NCBI GenBank assembly: GCA_964654535.1
Contig: CAZZIZ010000146.1
Location: 1-8,360 of the forward strand
Length of the DNA: 8,360 bases
Direction: 5' to 3'
Source of the DNA: CAZZIZ01 sp964654535
GTDB lineage: Bacteria; Bacteroidota; Bacteroidia; Chitinophagales; UBA2359
In this document: positions 1 to 5,091 of the stretch, in pieces
How the letters are laid out: each line of letters starts with the position of its first letter
How positions within the stretch are numbered: the first letter of the stretch is position 1
Position numbers and translations under genes: made by a program
Notes under the pieces: model-generated
The model's database searches: none
What the model saw: the letters and a program-made list of their open reading frames with translations, nothing else
Told to the model about the DNA's origin: nothing

Positions 1-45
1 TTCTTCGATGATTCTTATTTCCAAACGATTTCGGCCTTAACTTAA
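1..45 (+). CDS. Possible 3' end of an upstream gene (partial, weak)
   Basis: Frame 1 is open from the window edge to a TAA at 43-45 and reads FFDDSYFQTISALT. Fourteen residues are too few to recognise a family. Frame 2 is also open, to a TAA at 38-40, so this may be chance. No terminator hairpin with a T run follows it. Confidence 0.2.
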   Translation, partial: FFDDSYFQTISALT

Positions 46-84
46 TGACATTGGGCTAGCGCCAGCGCAGGCAGTATTTATAGG

Positions 85-103
85 GATAAGTGCAAAACTT
101 ATC
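85..103 (+). other. Small perfect stem-loop upstream of the receptor gene
   Basis: GATAAGT at 85-91 and ACTTATC at 97-103 are perfectly complementary over 7 bp around a 5-nt loop. No T run follows, so it is not a typical intrinsic terminator. It lies about 150 nt before the receptor start. It could be an operator, a weak terminator for an upstream gene, or chance. Confidence 0.3.
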
Positions 104-193
104 GTTAACGGGTATCTTGTTCAGCTTGCCTTTCGCTAAATTAGACATATCCTCCCTTTGCAAAGAATAAATCTCGTTAACCTGTCCATTCCC

Positions 194-221
194 TTGAAAT
201 AAATCTACATCCAGTTCTTTG
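194..221 (+). promoter_or_regulatory. Weak candidate Bacteroidota-type promoter for the receptor gene
   Basis: The Bacteroidota sigma-ABfr consensus is TTG, a spacer of about 19 nt, then TAnnTTTG. Here TTG at 194-196 is followed after 17 nt by GTTCTTTG at 214-221, which keeps TTTG but not the TA, and the spacing is short. Transcription would begin near 228 and leave a leader of about 24 nt. A rival -7 element, TCCCTTTG at 153-160, has no well-placed TTG. Confidence 0.2.
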
Positions 222-251
222 CAAAAAATTATAACTCTTAACCATAACACT

Positions 252-3200
252 ATGAGAAAAATTTACCTAATCGTTATTCTGTGTTTGACCACTTTGTTTG
301 GTTACGCACAGGGAACAACTACTTCCAGTCTATCCGGAAAAGTCACCGACGCCGATGGCGAAGCCTTAATCGGATCAACTGTAATTGCTACGCATACTCC
401 TACAGGAGTTGTTTACGGCTCCGTTACTGACTTAAATGGAAATTATACATTACCAAACCTTCGAGTTGGTGGGCCTTATGATGTCACTGTCTCCTACGTT
501 GGATTTGAAAGCACAACCAGAGAAGGGCTCTATCTTCAGCTTGGACAAACGCAAAAACAAAATTTCAATCTTTCGGACGGAGCCGTAAGTCTCGAAGCAG
601 TAAACGTTACCGCTGCCAGAACTTATGCCGGAGAGTCTAATGGAATCTCTACCCAAATATCTTCTGAAAGTCTAGCCACGTTGCCATCATTGAATAATGA
701 CTTGAACGACTTTACAAGACTAACCCCGCAAGCGAAGGGCTCCTTTGGAGGTGGCTTTTCAATAGCTGGAATAAACAATCGCTACAATGCTATTTACATA
801 GATGGGGCCGTTAACAATGACGTTTTTGGTTTAGCGGCAAACGGTACCAATGGTGGACAAACAGGTGTTTCGCCTTTTAGTGTAAATATTCTAGATCAGA
901 TTCAAGTCGTGATTTCTCCTTATGATGTGACGCTTGGAGGCTTCGCAGGAGGAGGAATAAATGCAGTTACGAAAAGCGGAACCAACAAGTGGAAAGGCGA
1001 TGCCTACTTTTTTACACAAAGCGAGGGTTTAGCGGCGGAAACGAACACCACGTTAACCGAAAGAACGAGTAGCGATCGAGAAGCATTAGATGAATTTAGC
1101 AATAGGCTTTATGGCGCTTCCTTAGGAGGACCATTAGTTAAAAACAAAGTTTTCTTTTTCGGTAATGTTGAAATTCAAAATGACGAAACTCCAGCTCCTT
1201 TTAATCTAGCAAACTACGATGGTGATTCTGATGAGGCCGACTTGAACGCACTAAGCTCATTTCTGCAATCTACTTATGGATATGATCCAGGAACTCCAGG
1301 AAGCAAGATAGACAGACTAGAGAGCACAAAACTCTTCGGAAAGGTTGATATTAATATTAACGACAGAAATAATCTAACCCTACGCCACCAATACACTAGA
1401 GCTGAAAACACCAATGAAAATTCTTCTTTCGACGATGAAATTAATTTTTCTGGGAACGGCGTATTCTTTCCTAGTACCACTAATTCTTCGGCTCTTGAGC
1501 TGAACACGCGCATAAGTGACGTAGCTTCCAACAATTTAATTTTAGGATACACATCCGTTTTAGATGATAGAGATCCAATTGGTGGAGACTTTCCTTACGT
1601 AATTATTTTCGATGGCAACGGTCAAATTGAATTGGGTAGTGAGCAGTTTTCTACAGCAAATCAACTAGACCAAAAGTTTTTTACCCTTACCAATAACTTC
1701 ACTTTATACAAAGGAAAGCATACTTGGACTTTTGGTACGCATAATGAGTTTATCAATTTTAGTAACCTTTTTATTCGCCAAAACTTCGGCGTTTATGAGT
1801 ATGGAAGCGTAGATCAATTTATCAATGGTGAGAATGCCGACGAGTTCTTTAGATCTTTTTCTCTGGTTGATAATTTAACCGGAGATGGTTCGCAAGCAGC
1901 TGCTGAATTCAATGCTTTACAGTTGGGATTCTATGCGCAAGACAAAATTCAGCTAAGCGATGAATTTACCCTCACTGCAGGCCTTAGACTCGATATCCCA
2001 GTTATAACTACGGACCCTGATGAGGACACCTTTTTTAACAGTACTGCACTGCCTGCAATAGAGCAATTTTATGATGTTCAAGGAGCCAGATCAGGACAGC
2101 TGCCTAAAGCGCAGTTCTTATTGTCTCCTAGAGTTGGTTTTAAATATTCTCCTTCAAATTCGGATGGTAGACTTTCCGTTAGAGGTGGGGTAGGCGTATT
2201 CACTAGCCGCGTGCCTTTCGTTTGGCCTGGGGGATCATTCACCAACAACGGTTTAACCATCGGGAATGTATTTACTACGGATCATCCATTTAATCCAGAT
2301 ATTCAAACCCAGATAACCAATCCGGATTTTACCGTGCCATCTGGACAAGTCGATTTGTTTGTTGAAGATTTTAAATACCCTCAAGTCCTTCGTGCAAGTT
2401 TGGGGATTGACAACAACTTCGAAAATGGATGGTTCGCTTCGCTTGAGGGTATCTATACCAAAACGCTTAACAACGTTTTCTACGAAAACGTAAATAGCAA
2501 CCCTACCATTGATTTTAATTGGACGGGCAGTCCAGATGACAGACCGGTATTTGGGCGAGAAAGTATTGTCGACACCTATAGCGCCGTTTACTTAGGCTCA
2601 AACACAAGTGAAGGTTACACCTACACAATTACTGGTATAGTTGGAAAAGCTTTAAAGGTCGGAATCAATGACCTTAATGTATCGCTCGCTTATACCTATG
2701 GAAATGCGTTCTCGATTTTTGAAGGAACGTCATCACAGAACAGTTCTCAATGGAGAGGCGCGTTTACCTTTGATGGAAGAAACAACGCACCGTTAGGGAT
2801 TTCGGACTTTGCACTGGGAAGCAGACTTGTTGGAAATTTAGCCTATACTGCCAATTGGGGAGGTAGTAGCAACTTCGGAACTACTTTCAATCTTTTTTAT
2901 GAAGGACTATCAGGAGATCCTTTTAGCTATGTGTATAATAGCGGAGGAAGCGACGCGAGAAACGTAAATAATGAAACTGGAAGTACGAGTAGAAACCGAT
3001 CATTGATTTGGATTCCTGCCAACGAGAGCGAAGCCAATTTAATCGATATTGTAGATGCCGATGGAAGTGTGACCACTTCTGCTGCTGAACAGTGGACCGC
3101 CTTGAACAATTTTATTGAAGAAGATGATTACTTGTCTGAAAACCGAGGTGCGTATGCTGAACGAAATGGTGGCAGAACGCCTTTTGAGAATAGAATAGAT

Positions 3201-3485
3201 CTGAAAATATTGCAAAACCTCGGACTCAATTTGGGGAACAATGATCACAAACTGCAAGTTAGTTTAGACATTTTCAATTTTGCCAATTTACTAAACTCAG
3301 ATTGGGGCGTAGATTTCGCAGGCCCGTTTGACTACAGAATTGTAAACTTCGAAGGATACGCAGCAGATGGAACAACCCCTCAATTTACATTTACTGAAGA
3401 CGATTTGGGAGATGAAAGATTCAGTATTAACGATCGAACTTCGCGTTTCAGAATGCGACTTGGTTTTAGGTACATATTCGACTAA
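252..3485 (+). CDS. TonB-dependent outer-membrane receptor, Oar-like, with carboxypeptidase-regulatory-like domain
   Basis: Predicted 1077-residue outer-membrane transporter driven by the TonB-ExbBD complex; the substrate cannot be read from sequence. Residues 1-20 form a Sec signal peptide (MRKIYLIVILCLTTLFGYAQ), cleaved probably after AQ. A carboxypeptidase-regulatory-like beta domain spans about 27-110 (SGKVTDADGEALIGSTV, DLNGNYTLPNL, VSYVGFE). A plug domain covers about 137-245 and includes AIYIDGAVNND near 180 and NAVTKSGTNKWKG near 236. The rest is a repetitive Gly/Asn/aromatic-rich beta-barrel ending RMRLGFRYIFD. Length fits Oar-like receptors. A TTG at 219 would extend the frame by 11 residues, but the ATG at 252 places the signal peptide at the N-terminus and is preferred. 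No SusD-like partner follows, which argues against a glycan Sus pair. A terminator closes the gene on its own. Confidence 0.95.
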   Translation: MRKIYLIVILCLTTLFGYAQGTTTSSLSGKVTDADGEALIGSTVIATHTPTGVVYGSVTDLNGNYTLPNLRVGGPYDVTVSYVGFESTTREGLYLQLGQTQKQNFNLSDGAVSLEAVNVTAARTYAGESNGISTQISSESLATLPSLNNDLNDFTRLTPQAKGSFGGGFSIAGINNRYNAIYIDGAVNNDVFGLAANGTNGGQTGVSPFSVNILDQIQVVISPYDVTLGGFAGGGINAVTKSGTNKWKGDAYFFTQSEGLAAETNTTLTERTSSDREALDEFSNRLYGASLGGPLVKNKVFFFGNVEIQNDETPAPFNLANYDGDSDEADLNALSSFLQSTYGYDPGTPGSKIDRLESTKLFGKVDININDRNNLTLRHQYTRAENTNENSSFDDEINFSGNGVFFPSTTNSSALELNTRISDVASNNLILGYTSVLDDRDPIGGDFPYVIIFDGNGQIELGSEQFSTANQLDQKFFTLTNNFTLYKGKHTWTFGTHNEFINFSNLFIRQNFGVYEYGSVDQFINGENADEFFRSFSLVDNLTGDGSQAAAEFNALQLGFYAQDKIQLSDEFTLTAGLRLDIPVITTDPDEDTFFNSTALPAIEQFYDVQGARSGQLPKAQFLLSPRVGFKYSPSNSDGRLSVRGGVGVFTSRVPFVWPGGSFTNNGLTIGNVFTTDHPFNPDIQTQITNPDFTVPSGQVDLFVEDFKYPQVLRASLGIDNNFENGWFASLEGIYTKTLNNVFYENVNSNPTIDFNWTGSPDDRPVFGRESIVDTYSAVYLGSNTSEGYTYTITGIVGKALKVGINDLNVSLAYTYGNAFSIFEGTSSQNSSQWRGAFTFDGRNNAPLGISDFALGSRLVGNLAYTANWGGSSNFGTTFNLFYEGLSGDPFSYVYNSGGSDARNVNNETGSTSRNRSLIWIPANESEANLIDIVDADGSVTTSAAEQWTALNNFIEEDDYLSENRGAYAERNGGRTPFENRIDLKILQNLGLNLGNNDHKLQVSLDIFNFANLLNSDWGVDFAGPFDYRIVNFEGYAADGTTPQFTFTEDDLGDERFSINDRTSRFRMRLGFRYIFD

Positions 3486-3500
3486 AAACTTTGAAATAGT

Positions 3501-3530
3501 GCACCTCGAAGCTTTGCTTCGAGGTGCTTT
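3501..3530 (+). terminator. Intrinsic terminator after the receptor gene
   Basis: GCACCTCGAAGC at 3501-3512 and GCTTCGAGGTGC at 3516-3527 form a perfect 12-bp stem around a TTT loop, starting 15 nt after the stop codon. Only TTT follows directly, with a further run of five T at 3541-3545. The stem is strong but the T tract is short, so it may also act as an mRNA-stabilising 3' hairpin. Confidence 0.75.
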
Positions 3531-3573
3531 ATGTCTGGCCTTTTTCTCGACCCCTCGGCAGGCGTTAAAAATT

Positions 3574-3623
3574 CGCTGGTGCGAGCGCTCTGAACGCTCA
3601 CGCTGATGCAAGCGCTCCGAGCG
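3574..3623 (+). repeat. Two tandem imperfect 23-nt repeats, each able to fold
   Basis: Copies at 3574-3596 and 3601-3623 (period 27) match at 19 of 23 positions, and all four differences are transitions. Each copy contains CGCT, six bases, then AGCG, a 4-bp mini-hairpin (3574-3587 and 3601-3614). In addition CGCTC at 3595-3599 can pair with GAGCG at 3619-3623 around the second hairpin. The block is more GC-rich than its surroundings and lies between a terminator and a larger fold. Function unknown. Confidence 0.6.
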
Positions 3624-3636
3624 AGAACCATTCTCG
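3622..3636 (+). other. Short perfect hairpin
   Basis: CGAGAA at 3622-3627 and TTCTCG at 3631-3636 pair perfectly around a CCA loop. It abuts the tandem repeats, overlapping the last two bases of the second copy, and appears to be part of the same structured block. No T run follows. Confidence 0.35.
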
Positions 3637-3676
3637 TGACGAAGCAAGAAATACGACGCTTCAGAACCAAACCCAT

Positions 3677-3817
3677 GCAGCCAGGATAGCAGCGGTATGA
3701 GGTGCTTGGAAAGTGTATTGAGCTCCAGCGTGCAGAGCGACCAGAGGAAGCTCCTGCCAAGCTGTTGAGCGAAAACACTTTCCAAGTGCCGAGTACAAGC
3801 GAATAGCCTGTTGCTGC
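3677..3817 (+). repeat. Long nested imperfect inverted repeat; possible structured RNA or dispersed repeat element
   Basis: Four stems nest around one axis. First, 3677-3685 pairs with 3807-3817 (9 bp, two-nt TT bulge at 3811-3812). Second, 3701-3716 pairs with 3775-3790 (16 pairs, including the perfect 12-bp CTTGGAAAGTGT/ACACTTTCCAAG and two G-T wobbles). Third, 3722-3729 pairs with 3761-3770 (8 bp, TT bulge at 3765-3766). Fourth, 3732-3738 pairs with 3750-3757 (7 bp, one bulged C at 3753). The apical loop is 11 nt (3739-3749). Because the fold is nearly symmetric, strand cannot be decided. Open frames run across it on the minus strand but look like by-products of low stop density. A noncoding RNA, a palindromic intergenic repeat, or a non-autonomous element remnant would all fit. 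I recognise no Rfam family. Confidence 0.5.
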
Positions 3818-3830
3818 CCACATTAAATCA

Positions 3831-4045
3831 AAAACTGTTTCCAATTGCAGACTAGAGAAACTACTTGTGTATCGGATTGCATAATTTTTCAAACCACTGC
3901 CAAGGGCTACAAATCAATTCGCGGACTCCTCGTTTTCGGAAACAGAATTTCAGAAAACTCAAAAATATGAAAGGCATTAGAGTATGTCAGTAGCACGTAA
4001 CCCGGCGTAAAAATTCGTTTTCTCATCGCTATCTGCCGTGGAGTA
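3831..4045. other. Intergenic stretch with no recognised gene
   Basis: A/T-rich, non-coding-looking DNA between the structured block and the cox operon. No frame gives a plausible protein, and no tRNA-like fold or convincing hairpin was seen. The one notable item is GGCGTAAAAATTCG at 4004-4017, a near copy of the sequence at 3561-3575. It probably contains the upstream control region of the cox operon. Confidence 0.5.
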
Positions 4046-4053
4046 TATCTTTA
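4046..4053 (+). promoter_or_regulatory. Weak candidate -7 element for the cox operon
   Basis: TATCTTTA matches TAnnTTTG in all but the last base and would start transcription about 30 nt before coxG. No TTG stands at the expected -33 position, so the call is tentative. Confidence 0.25.
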
Positions 4054-4071
4054 AAATCGTACATTAGATTT

Positions 4072-4088
4072 CAACCTTTTTTTTAATC
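4072..4088 (+). promoter_or_regulatory. Poly-T leader motif shared by coxG and coxM (copy 1)
   Basis: CAACC, eight T, then AATC ends three bases before the coxG start. Nearly the same string lies 5' of coxM at 7455-7470. No Shine-Dalgarno sequence is present. The shared motif could be a protein-binding or translation-related leader sequence, or coincidence in T-rich DNA. Confidence 0.3.
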
Positions 4089-4091
4089 GAA

Positions 4092-4547
4092 ATGAAAGTA
4101 AATGGCAAGCATCTCTTAAACGCCGACGTGGCAACGCTATGGGCGATGCTGCAGGATCCGGAGGTTTTATCGAGCATAACCCCTGGAAAAACGCGGATTG
4201 AGCGAGTTGAGGGAGATGAATTCACCGCAGTTTCTGAAATAGGAATCGGTCCGGTAAGGGGAACCTTTGAAGGAGAGATGAGTATCATTGACAAAATCGA
4301 GGCAGAATCGATGACCCTCAAACTAGTCCAAAAAAGTAGAATGGGAAATGCGGAGGCTTCGGTGGTAATGAATTTGAATGCACTCGATTCGGAACAAACA
4401 GAAGTGGTTTACGAGGGTACTGCAAAAGTCTCTGGTCGACTAGCGACTATGGGGCAGCGTATTTTGGGCGGGGTGGTCAGCACACTTTCAAAACAAGTTT
4501 TTAAGGAGTTGGAAAAAATAATAGAAGAAAGAAAGCAGAGCGCATAG
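4092..4547 (+). CDS. coxG: CoxG-like SRPBCC-fold accessory protein of a molybdenum hydroxylase
   Basis: 151 residues of the CoxG branch of the SRPBCC (START-like) fold. Family hallmarks are the N-terminal helix with LQDPEVLSSITPG (about 21-33), the strand EIGIGPVRGTFEGEM (about 50-64), and the C-terminal helix GRLATMGQRILGGVVSTLSKQ. In characterised systems CoxG helps recruit CO dehydrogenase to the membrane, and related proteins bind small or lipophilic ligands; the role here is inferred from the neighbours. The protein ends in a charged helix (KELEKIIEERKQSA) and shows no transmembrane segment, so it is probably cytoplasmic. It is first in the operon and lies 76 nt ahead of coxS. The ATG at 4092 is chosen because the family's first strand (MKVNGKHLL) begins there. 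Confidence 0.9.
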   Translation: MKVNGKHLLNADVATLWAMLQDPEVLSSITPGKTRIERVEGDEFTAVSEIGIGPVRGTFEGEMSIIDKIEAESMTLKLVQKSRMGNAEASVVMNLNALDSEQTEVVYEGTAKVSGRLATMGQRILGGVVSTLSKQVFKELEKIIEERKQSA

Positions 4548-4575
4548 GCCTATATTAGGTAGACCTTTATCTACT
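4544..4575 (+). other. Overlapping short palindromes in the coxG-coxS gap
   Basis: ATAGGCCTAT at 4544-4553 is a perfect 10-bp palindrome that includes the coxG stop codon. CCTA/TAGG at 4549-4559 and GGTAGA/TCTACT at 4558-4575 (with a terminal G-T pair) are alternative small stems. The last is followed by GTTTTG. This could be a weak attenuator or processing site that adjusts enzyme subunits relative to CoxG, but the stems are only 4-6 bp. Confidence 0.25.
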
Positions 4576-4623
4576 GTTTTGTATTCCTGTATATACACGT
4601 ATGATGAATTAAACACAAAGCAA

Positions 4624-5088
4624 ATGGAATTGACACTAAAAATCAACGGTTCTGAGGTTACCAAAGAGGTAAGCCCAATGACCACTCTAGCAAGTTTCAT
4701 CCGAGACGAGCTATCCTTAACCGGAACCCATATTGGTTGCGATACCAGTAGCTGCGGGGCCTGTACTATTACCCTAGACGGCGATGCAGTTAAGTCTTGT
4801 TCAATTTTAGCTGTTCAGGCAAATGGTTCAACTGTAACAACCATAGAAGGAATGAGCAGCAATGGAGAGTTGCATCCAATCCAAGCTGCCTTCAAAGAGC
4901 ATCACGGATTGCAATGCGGATTTTGTACACCAGGTATGGTTATGACCGCAGTAGATATTTTAAAGAACAATCCCAATCCTAGTGAAGCCGACATACGTCA
5001 CGGTTTAGAGGGTAACTTCTGTAGATGTACTGGTTACCACAACATCGTAAAATCGATTCAACACGCATCGCAAACTTTAAACGCCTAA
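4624..5088 (+). CDS. coxS: Molybdenum hydroxylase small subunit with two [2Fe-2S] clusters
   Basis: 154 residues, the usual CoxS size. It carries electrons from the molybdenum subunit to the FAD subunit. The N-terminal ferredoxin-like domain (about 1-78) has Cys39, Cys44, Cys47 and Cys59 in C-x4-C-x2-C-x11-C spacing (GCDTSSCGACTITLDG). The C-terminal helical domain (about 80-150) has Cys98 and Cys101 (QCGFCTPGM) and Cys133 and Cys135 (EGNFCRCTGYHNIV), giving C-x2-C-x31-C-x-C. All eight cluster ligands are present. An upstream TTG at 4579 would add 15 residues outside the conserved fold, so the ATG at 4624 is preferred; the leader AAACACAAAGCAA is A-rich, as is usual for Bacteroidota. Only 3 nt separate it from coxL, implying coupled translation. 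Confidence 0.96.
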   Translation: MELTLKINGSEVTKEVSPMTTLASFIRDELSLTGTHIGCDTSSCGACTITLDGDAVKSCSILAVQANGSTVTTIEGMSSNGELHPIQAAFKEHHGLQCGFCTPGMVMTAVDILKNNPNPSEADIRHGLEGNFCRCTGYHNIVKSIQHASQTLNA

Positions 5089-5091
5089 GAC

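Noticed and set aside
219..251. TTG start giving the receptor an 11-residue extension
   Set aside because: It would place polar residues before a well-formed signal peptide that starts at the ATG at 252.
3548..3575. Integron attC-like site (GGCAGGCGTTAA resembling a core site)
   Set aside because: The GTTAAAA does not satisfy GTTRRRY, no correctly spaced RYYYAAC partner was found, and there is no integrase or cassette array.
3677..3817. Insertion sequence terminal inverted repeats
   Set aside because: The arms enclose at most about 120 bases, with no transposase frame and no clear target duplication; a folded RNA or palindromic repeat fits better.
3501..3830. CRISPR array or tRNA gene
   Set aside because: There are only two adjacent 23-nt copies, with 4 nt between them rather than regular spacers, and no cloverleaf fold or CCA end could be made.
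3297..3892. Two overlapping minus-strand open frames of 174 and 136 codons
   Set aside because: One runs about 190 bases into the 3' end of the receptor gene, they overlap each other in different frames, the products are low-complexity (Arg/Ser-rich) with no domain, and they cross the inverted and tandem repeats. They look like by-products of the repeat block.
4579..4623. TTG start giving CoxS a 15-residue extension
   Set aside because: The extension lies outside the conserved ferredoxin fold, and the ATG at 4624 gives the usual family length.
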